This document shows positions 23,201 through 36,158 of a stretch of 64,000 bases of DNA, piece after piece; the first letter of the stretch is position 1, and every line of letters starts with the position of its first letter. The notes under the pieces are model-generated. The model was not told where the DNA came from. It searched no databases and saw only the letters and a list, made by a program, of their open reading frames with translations. This DNA is from Ottelia alismoides (taxonomy: Eukaryota; Streptophyta; Magnoliopsida; Alismatales; Hydrocharitaceae): the NCBI GenBank assembly GCA_037367405.1, contig JAZKJV010000390.1, positions 806,001 through 870,000 on the forward strand. Direction: 5' to 3'. A program made the translations under genes and the position numbers.

Positions 23201-26200
23201 CTATCTTTATATGTAAATCTCTTTAATTCTTTTCAAAATAAAAAAATTCATTTCAAAAATCAATTAAAAACTACAAGAAAAAAACAAAGTAGAAATTAAA
23301 TATATTAAAAGTATTTAAATATAAAATATTTAAAAATTATATAAAAATAAAAAAATACATAAAATTTCCAAAAAAAACAAATTACGCGGATAAAAAACTA
23401 CAAAAATACCATAAGAAACCCCACACACTAAATTTTGTATTATACCCTCCTTACATAAAGTTTGCCTCCTTTATTTCGACATTGGACTTCCAAATAAAAA
23501 AAATAAAACTTCTATTTGTTTGATTTCATTGTAAATTGTTTGTAATTTAAAAACGACTAAATAACGGATTCATGATTTAAGTGTTGTTTAGGGTCCAACT
23601 GTAGCATTCATATTAGTCAAATAAGCTTGGAATTCAAGGATGCAATGACCATGTACTAGACATTACCCTATACATTTATGTAGTAATAAAGATGATGGTA
23701 GCTTAGTAAAGTTGGTATAGCATGCAAGCTTAATGTATGGTAGAAAAGTTTATATGTTTCAATATTCAATTATGTTTTTTTATACTGTAGAAGTTTTCAG
23801 ATAAGTACGGATATTCCGAATAATGATATGATTCAGATTCAGATATCACAAATTTCCCAGCTTGAAATAATTTAGAAATAATGAACACCACAGTAGCTCT
23901 CAGATATAGTCATGAACTAGCCATCAGATATGGTGATGTCATCAGATATGACCCTGAAACATGCCATCAGATATGGCAACCATCAAATACGATTCAGAGG
24001 ACTTTGGGTCCGCATTTTGTATACACACAGGCTTTGGGCTGTATGCATGATGTTCTTTGGCCTTTGGAGCTGTCTACGCGTATGACTCAGTTCGTTTCAG
24101 TGTTCATGGACGTAGTACGTTAGCCACAGTTGTGTTGTTATGACAGCTGGAAAACAGAAAATTTCATTTTCTGCCAAATTTTTCCTAGCCAATTAGTAAA
24201 TTAATTTCAGTTAGCATGTTGAGATTTATATTTCTGTACAACAATATTATTTTGCAAAGTTTCATTTTTATGAACTTTCCCTATTATAGCATTACATTTT
24301 ATTTCAACTAGACAGCAAAGCTATTTTCTAATTAGCCAATATATTCTCTTACCAAAGTGCTTGAGACCCACTCACTGGGTCTAAGCTCATTTTGAGTTTA
24401 GACCCAACCCTCTATTATTAAATATTATTTACAGATACATCTGAGAAGGAGCTATAGAAGGCACGAGGGAATGGATTAATCCTTTTTGCAGATAGTCTTG
24501 AGGCATTCACTCCATTTCTGTTATATTGTGGCGTATTTTTGTGTACTTCAGGTAATTAGTTAACATCCTAGAAAAACTTAATGTTTGGTTAAGTTAAAGG
24601 AGTTTGTATCCGAGCTTGTGATAGTAGCTGACAGTTGTATATAAGGAACTATGGAAATGTTTTTGATATTACAGATACCGATAATGACTTGAATGGTAGT
24701 GTTAGTGAATGGTGTGGATTTGTTTATGAAAAGTTTTATAAGAATTGTTTCAGGTACAGGGTAGCGTTTGGGAGTCTATAAAATAGAGGAATTGCTGTCG
24801 GATTTTTGTTAGACATGCTAATTACGATAAAGATGATCGGATTGTTTTAAATGTCGCACTCGTCACGGCTAGCAGGGTGGGTCGTGACACCAACCATTGT
24901 GACACCCCTCGCTCACTATTGTCATTGCAGTCAGTAGGCCACTGCAACCACTTAGGGCTTGACGACCCAAAGGATATGATAATGCAATATCCCCCTCTAG
25001 CCTTCAATCTACCATCACTAGTGTCCTTACATGAGGTTAAATGCCAACATATCATCATGCTTTGCCCACCGACAAGCTCCTCGTTGGGGGTGAATGGCTC
25101 CCCCACATCATAGCCTTATGTATCATAGTTCTTCTGTCCCAAACATCTACTTGATCTCCTCTGTCAAGGATCAACCACCATATTCCCCAACCGTTGCGGC
25201 TTTGCCCCTTCTAACATTGTCGCAAGATCAGGGATAGACACCCTGGGTCATAACCTCCTTTATCACTCATCCTCAGGGCAAAAGGGGGTATGAAGGAGGA
25301 AAATGATGAGCAACAAGGAGTAAGCAAAATAGATAAGTACACTTGTATCCTCCTATTTTCTTTTTAATTATACTTGTACCCATAGGTTAACGTCTATCTG
25401 GTAGGGAAGGAAGGTCAACTAACATAAAAGGCATAACTATTAATGATGCAAGAAGGTATGAGCACATGCGTGATTGCAATAAAAGTAGAGGTATAAGTGT
25501 AATAGCACAAACTCGGAAAGGCACGTGTTAAAATTTCAAATTTGTAGTAATGATGACTAATTTAACATCCTTTAGAACATAAAGTCTAAGAATAGTATTT
25601 ACTGCTACAAATTCAAACAGGGTAGCAACGAGTACAACATCCGATGCTTATTTTAATAATCAAAGATAAAATTTTAAAAAAATAATTAATTGCTGTAAAT
25701 TTATATGCCAATGAATACTGGAATTATTAATTTGTGAGCACAGTCTAAATTTGATAGAGTGAACAACGTATTGATATCATCTGACCGAATATTGGGTGTG
25801 TCTCCAATATGGTTAAAAAAAGAAATTAAAAAAAAAAGAAGAAAGGAGCATACCTCAAAAGTGGAGAAAATATCGGGGCGGAGGAGCTTGATGTCATAAG
25901 CCGGGATGACGACGTTGGTGAGGGTGTGGATGATTCGGGTTTCGCCCAGGAGATCCCTCACCAGCTTGTGCAGATACTTCCCATCGTATTTCGGACCTGC
26001 CGCTAAACTTCCAGCCTTGCTCAGGATCGAACTGTCCAGTACCAACCATTTCTCTTTTCATCAGTTTTTTTACAAAGAATGCTTATACGAAAAATAAAAA
26101 TTATTGCCCCATAAATTCTTGGAGCCAGTGTTCTTAATCGGGGTCATGGGACGGGCCGTGGCCCGTTATTTCTTATCTTAGCCGACTCACTATCTGATCC

Positions 26201-27623
26201 GACCCATTTAACACGGGCGCGGGTTTGGATCGAGCCCATCCGTTTAATCTCTCTGGATAGGCCGTACTCATACTTTGAGCTCTTGGGCTGGTCGGACTAG
26301 CTCAACTCACTGCTCATCCATATATCTTATAAAAATTATATATCAAGCTACTTTTGTTTTCTTTTGTTTCCTTAATAAATAAATTTCCCTTTTTTAACCT
26401 TTCTTGTTTCACAGATGGACATCGATATGTTAATTTTTAAATAACTTATGGTATAAGATAATTAAATAACACATGGACAGTTATATTCTGTAAATAAAAT
26501 CATATCTGAGTAAATTTAGATGACTCGAATCACAGGATAACTCCGCTGATTACATCGAAATAGAAGACAAGTGGGCAATAAGCTATACTGCTAGTTTTTT
26601 TTAATCATAATTGCAATAATATATTTTAGTAATATTTGACGTTAAAAAAGCAAATTAGCAATTTTATTATTCAAACCTTGACGTTGTTCCAATAGATCCC
26701 AAGTGTAACAAACCTATATCGAATATTTTCATCTACACCCTTCGTTTCGCAAGGATCCCAAATAGATGATCGAGAAGGCCATGTTCTATAGAGGGGAAAA
26801 GTTTGCACACGTAATACCTACACACACACACATATATATATATTAAAGGTTAAAATGAAGTTGCCCCTACTGGAGCTAACTTGGCATCCTCCATCTCATT
26901 TTCCTTTTTTTCATTTTCTTGAAAAATAAATCCATAAAAATTAAATATTATATCCATATATTATGTCACTCAAGTTTCGTGAGAAACAGAGACTCTTACG
27001 GCCTTCATCTAAATGATTTTTTTTTAAATCGTAAAATTGTTAAAATCTTCCATACATAATATAAAGATAGGGAACCAAGTTAACTAGCACATCATCATTT
27101 TACCTATTTTTTAAAATATGAAGATGAAGGGCATTCCTGTAATTTGCTTTGTCCCAAACGCAAAAGCTTTTATCGAGAAACACGCATCGTTTAGTGAGGT
27201 GAGAGAAAGATCCAGGTCTCTAATGAGCACCAAGAATATGAGTCCAATCTCACCTTGGTCGGGGGAAGATATGTGGGCAATGCGTGAGGTAGAAGGTCGT
27301 AATGTCCTTGGCGGCGTAAAGTGGGCGGCCATCCTTCCCCGGGGCGGACAACATGGTGGTCACCAGCCCGCCAGTGCTTGTGCCGGCGATCACATCGAAG
27401 TAGTCTGCAAGCCTAGCCTCCTCCCCGTCCAGTTGCTACAACATACCGAACAGCAACTCTTACTGCTAGTCTATGAAATGAAACAAAGAATCCACCCCAA
27501 AAAAACCTGAAGCTCGGACTCGAGGAACTCGAGGATGGCCGCCGGAATAAGGCCGCGGACACCGCCACCGTCGATGGCGAGGATGGTGATTATCTTGTGG
27601 TGAGATGAGTCGGACTGAGCCAT
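20267..27623 (-). CDS. Patatin-like phospholipase (lipid acyl hydrolase), six exons, complete
   Basis: Hydrolyses acyl groups from membrane phospholipids and galactolipids; plant patatin-like proteins act in defence and lipid turnover. Exons: 27623-27507, 27435-27254, 26031-25854, 21131-20973, 20897-20595, 20518-20267. Every junction is GT-AG, and the joined 1191 nt give 396 residues plus stop, a normal length for this family. Motifs: oxyanion-hole DGGGVRGL at residues 18-25; nucleophile elbow GTSTG with Ser59; catalytic Asp204 in [17 protein letters not shown] in exon 5. No signal peptide or membrane segment is apparent, so it is probably cytosolic. The start chosen is [10 protein letters not shown], nine residues before the conserved [10 protein letters not shown]. 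An in-frame upstream ATG at 27707-27705 would add 28 unconserved residues. Intron 3 is 4.7 kb and holds repeats. All catalytic residues are present, so it should be active if expressed. Confidence 0.94.
21689..21712. repeat. 24-bp perfect palindrome
   Basis: Half-site ctgctgtagttt followed by its exact reverse complement, centred on TTTAAA. Related words (gtagtttaaa, cctctgctg) recur near 21801-21830 and aaactac near 22187, suggesting these form the outer parts of the adjacent fold-back element. Confidence 0.85.
21836..22182. repeat. Long imperfect inverted repeat (fold-back element) in intron 3
   Basis: The left arm (about 21846-21985) and right arm (about 22049-22182) are complementary over some 135 bp with mismatches. 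The outer ends pair cagatgtgttgtaatc with gattacaaaacatctg; the middle pairs attttgattccaaaatcta with its inverse; the inner part pairs ctattttatcttaat with attaagataaaatag. A small perfect 12-bp stem with a GATG loop lies at 21836-21863. This is the structure of a fold-back or MITE-type element; no target duplication was confirmed. Confidence 0.75.
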
Positions 27624-29645
27624 GGCAAGAGAGTCTGATCTATTAAGCCTATCTAAGGGGGAGCACAATGGACCTCTGTGATTTGTAGACGCGCAGTGCG
27701 AGGCCATGTTATAGGAAGGAAAGCAAAGCACGATAAGATTATTATAATAATATTGAAGCGCGAGAATCACGTGGGGGAAAGGTGAAAACCCCCCCCAAGA
27801 ATATGTAGATCTATCCACCATGTTAATCGTGATGCTATGATGATCTTCTTGTATTGGTAGAGTTGGTGCAGTTACTTAAATGCGTGCCTAGACAACAATA
27901 ATGCAACCATCATATAATTATGCCATTTTTCACGTGGGTTGGAACCACCGGAGGACCCACCATTATCCGGTAGGTATGACACATAAATAAAAAGAACTTA
28001 TATGAAAGATGCATCTCTATACATCTGCCGGCGAGGATCCTCTCTACTCTATACATTCTATATATGTCCATGTATAAGGTTTTTGTAGTGCCACTCCATA
28101 TACTTGTTAGGCAATCCTCCTTATGGACCATTTATATAGAAAAATATTACCCATATTTTCCTCCACGTGGTAAATGTTATTTATTTCACACATGTTCGAC
28201 ATATATTGTCTATTATATATAGAGGTAAATTTCTGTAGACATTTTTATGAATTGATAATATTTATGAAACTCACACACACACATATATATCATGTAATAT
28301 GTATCCCATTCTATATATACTCCATTATAAATGATTATTTGAAAGATTTAAATAAATATTTTTACATAAAAACAAAATTCTATACTTGCAGATATGTCCT
28401 GTATAACTTACCATTATTCCTTTATTGATATTATAACATTTGCATAATTATAGTATTATAGCATTTACACCCTTGAAAAACCCAAACCATTTCTTTCAAA
28501 GATAATTCTAATTCCATCTATTCGTCTTCCAAATTGCTGAGATCTATAATAGATAAATTTTCAAGAAAAAAATGATATACATGCGCATGGAGCATGAGAA
28601 GGTGGAGGCATGGGACAGGAGGGAGCCAATGCATAAGCCTCGAGGGAGATGAGTGACATGTGTGAGGAGGAGGCAGGTGCACTGTGCTAGTGCCTCTTGT
28701 CGTGAACTCATAATGTTGGGATCTGGCGTGCGATGGGGAGCCAGAGTGCAAGGAGATGAGCAGCGGATCTGCAAAAGAGGTGGAGGCACAATGGACTAGC
28801 GCGACAGTGCACTGAGCGATGGCAGGATTGGGAGCATAGTGGCAGTAGTGGACTTACAACCACAACTTACGGCGATATGGGTTCACATGAGAGGAGGCGC
28901 GCAAGCTTCGACCTTGTTCGGTTAAGTGTAGTGGTGGGCAACAGTTTGCTTCTAAGGCGTCTCAAGAATTTGTGATGAGGGCATCGTTCTTTGGTTGGAG
29001 AACACCGACGACGAGGAGATATACAAGGTAGGAGAGGGGGCGTGAGGAGTGAGAGAGGCATGCGAAGAGGAAGATGATGTTGAATCTTTTGCATATGGGA
29101 GGGGGGGGGGGGGGGTTGCACCGTGGAGGGTAGTTGAAGGGATTCCATCATCTTAGGAGGGGCACGCATTAATATCATCGCCATTGTGTTGTGACCACGA
29201 GGATATCCTTGATATTGGGTGACCTTTGAATTAACTTATTACCAAACAGTTTTGGTAAAACAGATTAATGTAGTGACATTTACTAGCATCCTAGCAATGG
29301 AGCAAGTTCGTCGTTTAAGCATGATGGTGGGAATGTATTTCATTTACACATTGAATTGCAGAAAAAGACGTAAAGTTGATAAGTGGATGATGCATGATAT
29401 GTCAAAATATGCCCTCAAAATAAAATCCAATCATAGAAGATTAGTCGCATACACCACAAAAAAATAGGTTTGCAGCAACGAATAATTAGGTATACATTTA
29501 CATACCTATAGTAGTTAAAAATATAACAATAAAAAATATTTATTGCTTCATTCTTTAAATTCGCAACCAATATCGCATTCGTTGCTATACAACGAATCAT
29601 ATAACAACAATTATTTATTGACTTTTTTCTTCTAATTATCATTAA
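27624..29645. other. Upstream region of the patatin-like gene, then no gene seen
   Basis: The minus-strand promoter of the patatin-like gene should lie just above 27623. A weak TATA-like CCTATAAC is at about 27709-27716 on the minus strand. About 28560-29160 is a G-rich stretch with open frames on the minus strand but no recognisable domain, ending in a run of G near 29100. Around 29453 the text caccacaaaaaaataggtt resembles a decayed CACTA terminus, but no partner was found. Confidence 0.35.
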
Positions 29646-29888
29646 GGGATTTTTACCTGGCAGACCCTATAAACTTTGTCAATCACCTCCACGACCTTTG
29701 AAACAACCTAATTCCCCCTCTCGACCCCATAAACTTGCCAACTCTTGCCCCATGAACCCTCCGGGTAATATATTTTATGCCCGTGGGGGTTCTTGGGGTA
29801 TTTTACATGGTTAATGGAGTAATTACGTTGTGCAAAAGGTCGTAGAGGCATTTTAAAATGTTTATAGGGTTTGCTGGGTAAAAATCCC
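29646..29888. mobile_element. Mutator-type MITE with 9-bp target duplication
   Basis: 243 bp bounded by inverted repeats of about 29 bp: GGGATTTTTACCTGGCAGAC at the left and, inward from the right, GGGATTTTTACCCAGCAAAC, both continuing into CCTATAAAC. It is flanked by the exact 9-bp direct repeat tatcattaa at 29637-29645 and 29889-29897. A 9-bp duplication is characteristic of Mutator-like elements. It has no coding capacity. Confidence 0.9.
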
Positions 29889-30127
29889 TATCATTAAATT
29901 TAGCAATGATTGCTAAAAATTTTAACGAGCAAATTAACGGAAAAGGTATCATTGTATGAACACTTAACAATAAATATAAGATTCATTGCTAATTACGGGA
30001 ATAAAAGATAATTTGTCAAACATGATACTCGTTATATCTTTAACATCGAAAGATATGTGAACACATGTTCAAATTATTCTTGTCTTAGGTCAATTTTATT
30101 GTAATAAGATGTACAAAGATTTTTTTA

Positions 30128-30703
30128 TGTTGAAAACTTCTAATGCAAGGGCAAATATTCAAGAGGTTGATCGCAACCCAAACCAAAACTACAATCGAAG
30201 GTAAACCCGTGAGGGACTTACACAAAGCCTGTCGTCTACAAAAAAAAAGCAACAAAATAGTTTAAGGTGAACCTGTCACCATGATCACCGATGGGCTAAC
30301 GCCTTAAAACCGTAAAAGTTCACAAATCTAAAAACTTGTATGCGGTTCATTTTCTTATCATGTGCAAAGACGGGCCAATGATAAACTCTTCTTTTTTTCT
30401 CTCATGCTATGTCTGATTTCTCTCTTAAGTTGGATGCCTTCGAAGAGGGAGCATTGATTCTTTATATATGGATGTGGACGAGACATGAGAAAATACGAAG
30501 TCATCATGTTCAAAATTCCATATGATTACGAGTAGAATGAGAAATACAAAGTCATCAAGTTTTAAATTCCATCCGATTGCGAGTAGAAATTTCCGATTCC
30601 AAATAGAATTCCTCTCTGAATCAAATTAGGATCCAATGCAAATAGGACTATTCATTGTCCTATTTAAGGGTCAGTTTTCACAAGGATGAGAATCCACCCA
30701 ACA
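30128..30703 (-). repeat. Probable 3' LTR of a copia remnant (left limit uncertain)
   Basis: On the minus strand the purine run AAAGGGAGAG, then attgttgggtgg, precedes this stretch, as a polypurine tract precedes a 3' LTR. The stretch follows the end of the RNase H remnant. No second LTR exists in the window, so the limits are tentative. Confidence 0.45.
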
Positions 30704-30704
30704 A

Positions 30705-31900
30705 TCTCTCCCTTTCACTGACAAGATGTACCACCCCAAACATGCGATGAAACAACATCTCTCAAGCTTCTCAATCAACAAAGTTTTTATCATCATATCA
30801 ATACATATCATCTTTGTGGATCTATTCTTATGCAAGATGCATTGATTCCAACACATCATGTATCCAATTATATCTAACATCGACGTAGTTTGATTTTGCA
30901 TTAAAAGTAGACTTCTTGTCGAGGTAAATTGTGTTCTAACTATCACAATAAAGGATATACCTTTCTTGAAAAAAAATCATTCATGCATTAACTTCTTCAT
31001 CAACAAAAGTTCTTTGTTGTCTTTTGCAACGGTAACGATAAAATTATCCACCATTAACATCACCTACCATATAAAAAGTCTTTGTAACTTAGAAGAAATG
31101 TCTTCTTTGCTACAAGATAAAGACATTTATTGCTAGTACCATGGATACATCTCAATATTTATTTAATTGCATTCCAATGTGCTTTTCCTGGATTCAAGAT
31201 AAGAAAGTTGATAATTTGAACATGTTGAGCAATATCAAATCTAGTATATACCATAACATACACAAGGTTACATATGGTCGACACATAGAAAATCATCTCT
31301 ATGTTCTTTTCATCCTTTGTGATTGAATTGTGCTTGGTGCTTAAATTGAAGTATATATGCTCCAAGATGACTACTAATAGGCTTGGCCTTATCCATGTTG
31401 AAGTTCTGAAGTACTTTCTCAATGTACTTATGTTAAGACAACCAAAGTCACATGGACATTGCAGATCCCAAATTTTCATAGCAAAAAACTTGCTCAATTC
31501 CTCATTCAAACTTGAAATTCTTGAGGTATTACTATCAACGAAGAACATGCCATCAATATAAATCAACAACATAAGAAATCATCATAGGACAATTCATTGA
31601 TGAAGACACATTAATTTAAAATAGTCTTTATGTATTCATACTCTTTAATAAAAAGACAGAAATTTCTTATACTAATGTCTAGGATCTCGCTTTAGTCCAT
31701 AGATGCTTTTCATCATCTGCACAAATAATCTTCTTTTCCTATGACCATGAATCCCTATGGTCGCGTCATGTAGATTTTCTCCTCAAGAACACCATGGAGG
31801 AAGGCAGTCTTCAAGTCCATATGCTCATTCTCCGAGTCTTAACGAGTTGTCTAAAAAACCCACTTTGAATCTATCTTAAGATGGTGTTTTGTAGTGATAG
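30705..31900 (-). pseudogene. Copia RT-RNase H remnant
   Basis: Minus-strand pieces in pol order: HMDLKTAFLHGVLE near 31780-31830 (RT), then LLIYIDGMFFV near 31540-31570 (the YVDD block, altered to YIDG), then VYVMVYTRFDIAQHVQIINF near 31210-31270, KELLLMKKLMHE near 30985-31020, and a C-terminal RNase H piece ending LLIEKLERCC near 30760. Stops and frameshifts separate them. The catalytic Asp pair is lost (DG), so it is inactive. The 5' half is missing. Confidence 0.75.
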
Positions 31901-32849
31901 AGAGACCTAAAGCATGTTTTGCAGAACTATGATATGTAGAGAAATTAAGCTGGTGTAGGTTTGTTTTACTTGGGCAAGTTCCAAGGCCGTCTAGGGGAAG
32001 CAGGTATCTATTTAGTTAATCGATTAATTGACCAACTAATCCAATTAATCAAGCGAACTAGCTAGTGTGTTCTTGATTGAAATACTATTTTTTGGATATT
32101 TTTAGTGCAAGAAACTAGTGCAAGCAAACACAACAAGCAACTGTATCCTTTGTATAATTTTTAAGCAAGCAAAACTTAGCCAACTAAATCAAAGAAAATT
32201 ACGTTCATGTAAAGCACATCAAAATGCATTTAAGATAAAATTATCTAAGGAGTTTACTTCGTCTATATCACATGAAGCTCACCACATAGAATTCACTTAA
32301 TGATCAATTTTAGGATTCAGGGTAATGCTCCGTTATAAAACAAATGCCAAAAGTTTCTATGTGAATTTATCTACAAATGGATTATTTGCACTTTTCTGAT
32401 TCAATGTCAATTAGATATGTAATAAACAAGTCCTCAATTTAAGGTTCACTTTGATAATAAAATAGTCTAATCAAGATGACAAATGCTCTATTATATACAA
32501 AATGAAAGATAATTAAATTAGCTTCAAAATGAGATAAATTTCTTCAAAATCAGAATTTTGTAACTCAAAATACACAGAAAAGAGTCGAGGTTAATAAATG
32601 CACATTTTAAACTAAATAAAAATAACTAAAAAAATACACAAATAGGGGTTTATTTGTAAATATGAGAACCTGAAGGGGTTCTTGTGCACTTTATCCAATG
32701 AAAACTCCTTTTAACAAATAGGGAAAGACAGAGGGGTCTGTGAGCAATTTACTCAGGCCTATCACGTCACCCGCTAATGAAGGGTCTCTCTACAAATGCA
32801 AGGACTTTGAGAGGGTCCTTCGTAGAACTCCCTCCATTATCACCTTAGT
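31901..32849. other. AT-rich stretch, no gene seen
   Basis: Only short frames occur on either strand, none with recognisable motifs. The region lies upstream (on the minus strand) of the copia RT remnant but shows no integrase or gag similarity that I can detect. Confidence 0.4.
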
Positions 32850-33500
32850 CACGTTTTTGAAACCGAATCGGATACCTTGCTGAAATGGTCGGATTTGTCG
32901 AACCATGTAATCAAATCGGTTCAACCGGATGAATTGAAATCATCATTATTTAAAATCGGATTAAATCGGACCGGTAAAAAAAGTGCTTGAACCGGCTAAT
33001 CAATCCGAAATGAAATAATATATATAATATACACTTATATACTTGAGATATATATAAAATACATAGATAATATATATATTTCACACTATACATAAAGTAT
33101 TTTTCTTATACACAATCAAATATCATACATATCGTGTGTGTGTGTATTATTTGGACTAGATGCTCTATAACATTATAATAGTTTAATTATATTTAAAATC
33201 CATTACAATCAAAAAGTTGTTTTAGTGTAGTTTGTTTGATGTGTGAAATAGGTGATCAAAGGTCATGGATTCAACTCCTATTACCAATAAAAATTTTAAA
33301 TAATTTAAAAATAAAATGTGGTTCAACTTCGGTTGAACCTGAGTAAACCAGGTCAAAAAACTAGGTTGAACCGAACGAGTTAATTAAAATTTGAACAATC
33401 GAACCGAACTGGCATAAATTGCTTAACCGGACTGATCCAGGCCCGGTTCACCGGTCGGACCGGTCGAACCGGCCGATCCGGTTCGGTTTCAAAAACACTG
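32850..33500. mobile_element. Non-autonomous element with terminal inverted repeats
   Basis: 651 bp. The left end is cacgtttttgaaaccgaatc; the right end read inward is cagtgtttttgaaaccgaac. The inner edges are rich in ccggtt/aaccgg words, and the centre is AT-rich with TA and TG microsatellites. No coding region and no clean target duplication were found, so the superfamily is undetermined. Confidence 0.6.
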
Positions 33501-34949
33501 CTGAAGGTTCGAGTACAAGTGGCTGGTGAAGTGAGGCTCGATCCTGGCTGGGTCACCTGGGACTGATGGCTAGGCTTGGAGGCATGAGCACAATCCCACC
33601 TGTTGGATTGAAGATAATCCAATGATCAAGATCAAGGCAGAGACGGATGGTGTTGATGAGGACCTGTGCAGGATCAGGCGATGAAGATCTGCTGGTTGGA
33701 GAAGATCCGTAGGCTATTGCTTGCCCTGGATGTGCGGTTCTGATGAAGAGGCCTGGATTCCACCAACGGTGGAGGTTGATCGACTCAGAGGGACTTTGGA
33801 TTGAGGCCCAAGTTAATCCAATGGTGACTGCAAGCATCTCATCGTGTATATTATCCTAAAATCACACCATGTCATCATCGTGTATAATTGCATGACGTGT
33901 ACCAGTCCGTGTACATGAAGAATGGCAAAAGTTGTCGGTGTGGAAGAACTGGATGCATCTATCTCTTTGATTAAACTAATGAGTTCATCACTCTAGCTTG
34001 ACTGTGCAAGTTGACATCATCGTATCAGCACACTTATCCTTCAATCTAAGCAACATGAAAATATATCGAAGCCTTTTGGAGAACTCTAGTTCTGTCTTAG
34101 ATAAAAAAAATTAAGCTGCCCGACCACAAACCGTAGAAAAATCCACCTTCACCTTCTAAGCAAAAGTCGTAGTTACCGATTGCCTCCCATCTACCACAAC
34201 AATGGTGGGTTTTCCTATTTGTTGCCTCCTGCAAAGATATTCAGGTCAAGTTTGGATTACATTGAAGTAAAGAGATTTAGATGATGCTCAAATACCTCGT
34301 CGACCTTTTCCCATTCATAATTATAATCACTATATATGTTGTTGCATCATGTGAGTCTTGAAAGTATATTAATTATTTCATGCAGGCCTAATTCATCCTC
34401 ACCGTACATGCATTACAAAGCTTGGTTGCACACTTGAAAGCATTACGTAGAACTGTTCCATCATCGCAACAACAAAATCTACATTATTTGTTTGACAGTG
34501 CAAATGATTTTTTAGAGGACAACATGTTAAAATTTAATGATGAAGCAATAATTTTTTTGATAAATCATCAGATTTCATTTCATCAAAAGAGCAAGCAACA
34601 TCACAGTACCAAAGTTCAGATGTGCCCGTTTTTACATGGGCGCTATAGGGTGAGGTTAAGCAGGAGAAAAAGCAAAAGCAAGGTGAACAAAAAACACCAT
34701 ATGGTCCCTATGGCCTTGGCATTTAGTATAACCAAATATTGTCAAAGGTTGACAAAAGAAGGTAGCACTTAACTGCCGATGTAAATGTTCGTAGAAGCGC
34801 ACAAAAAAACACAGTGTAGCAAAAGTGGCCGGATTTTTCATTAGCAATCGCTGGAGTGAGCTGGAGGAGGCGGAGCTGCTATTGCTTTTTGTTTGCAAAT
34901 TGTCTTCTGGTGCGCAGACGATGGCTTAAGGATCTTGGGGGCCAATGGC
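33501..34949. other. No gene recognised
   Basis: Open frames at 33553-33837 (minus) and 34422-34772 (plus) have no recognisable domain and no conserved context. No repeats with clear ends were found. Confidence 0.35.
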
Positions 34950-36158
34950 TGCATAATATTAGTTCTTATATACAATCAATAATAGTAAATAATAGAAGAA
35001 AAACAAGGATGAAGTTAGATAGATGAATCAAAGTAGGAGCGGTTTATGAGGAGGAAGGTCTCTTTGGCAATTTTGGTCGGGCAGAGCGAAGTACCTTGGA
35101 AAATCCTCACACATCTCTCCTTTCAGATAAACCACTAGATGGATGAATGTATGGTGAAAATTTGCCGATGGATGATGAGTATGGGCATGAACTGCTGATC
35201 AAAAAATGTTCAAGGTTTCCACAATAATTAGAAAGTTTTAATAAAGAAAAAATGAAGAAAGTAAAGGGGTAGCTCATAAGTAAGTGTGGGATGGTCTCAT
35301 TTGCAGATAGGTAGAGCGGGCAAGTATTGGTGGTTGGAGTATCCAAGCAAAGTGGGCGGTCATGCGCTCTGAGCTTGTTGTGCCTTAAGGACCAAAGAAA
35401 TAACGAAACTCTTGGGTGGAATGTATTTCTCCAGAATTTTTGTGAAATTTGGATCCAAGTCCACTGTGGGCTAGAAGATTATAGACTTGATTGATAAGTT
35501 TTGAATTAGATGTTTTTTTCCGGGGAAAAGGATCGAGTCAAGGGTATCGGAATGGGGTTGGGGCATGATTAAGGATAAAACCACTTAAACTTTGGGTATT
35601 TTGGCAGGAGGTGGATCGATTCGGGAGGGCTTTAAGCCAGTTTTGTCTAACAGAGAGGGATTAGTTGGCCTTGGTGAAGGAGCATTTCTTGTTATAAGAT
35701 AAATTCCAAAGGGTTGGGAATTGGATTGAGAGCGTGAGATTTTGGTTAATGCTATCAATCTAGAGGAGGGTGTTTTCCCCGGATCCTAAGGATTTGGAAG
35801 CCATCTGGTGAAGCCTTAGCGAGCCTTTTTTCATGAATATTCAACAGGGAGAGTCGCGTGGTAGAAGTGATCCGAGGATGGGACAGGGACCGTTATTGCG
35901 TAGTCTTCCACGGACAACACTGGCAAAATGAGAGTTTGGATTCTCTTGTGTGTTGATCAAAGATTTCTATAGAAGGACGTAGCTGAATTTTTCCATATCA
36001 AGAATCCCCTAGCCATCATTACTTTTTGGGAGGTAGATGGATCCCCATCGTTCTTGCTGTCGATGTTTCTTAGAGGAGGATCCACACAATAAAACTTCTT
36101 TCGTATTTTATTGATTTCATTGGAATGTTTTTTTTGGTAATTTAAGAGTGGCTAGTAC
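34950..36158 (-). mobile_element. LINE, C-terminal part (split copy)
   Basis: The minus strand encodes the post-RT region: FYCVDPPLRN...GFLIWKNSAT near 35980-36110 resembles the LINE FLWSG...LGI block, and TNTCPLYLSANETIPHLL near 35290-35335 is the zf-RVT zinc motif. The copy ends somewhere near 34950; the exact 3' end and poly(A) were not identified. Position 36158 is the insertion point of the copia-type element, across which the LINE continues at 46748. Many stops show it is dead. Confidence 0.75.

Larger units (their letters stand above)
21132..25853 (-). other. Intron 3 of the patatin-like gene, repeat-rich
   Basis: About 4.7 kb, far longer than the other introns, and strongly AT-rich. 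It contains the fold-back at 21846-22182, a 24-bp perfect palindrome at 21689-21712, and a cluster of catcagatatg-like words at 23840-23990. A stretch ending gggtgggtcgtgaca near 24890 resembles the end of a Ty3/gypsy LTR. Frames inside it (for example 23881-24123) have no family resemblance and cross repeats, so I do not call genes here. Confidence 0.7.

Noticed and set aside
23881..24123. 80-codon frame in intron 3 of the patatin-like gene
   Set aside because: Its N-terminal half is translation of catcagatatg-type repeats, and there is no similarity to any family.
29099..29115. Run of G as a functional element
   Set aside because: Probably a simple homopolymer, error-prone in sequencing. 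No associated structure was seen.
31141..31561. Plus-strand frames at 31141-31326 and 31301-31561
   Set aside because: They are antisense shadows of the copia RT remnant on the minus strand.
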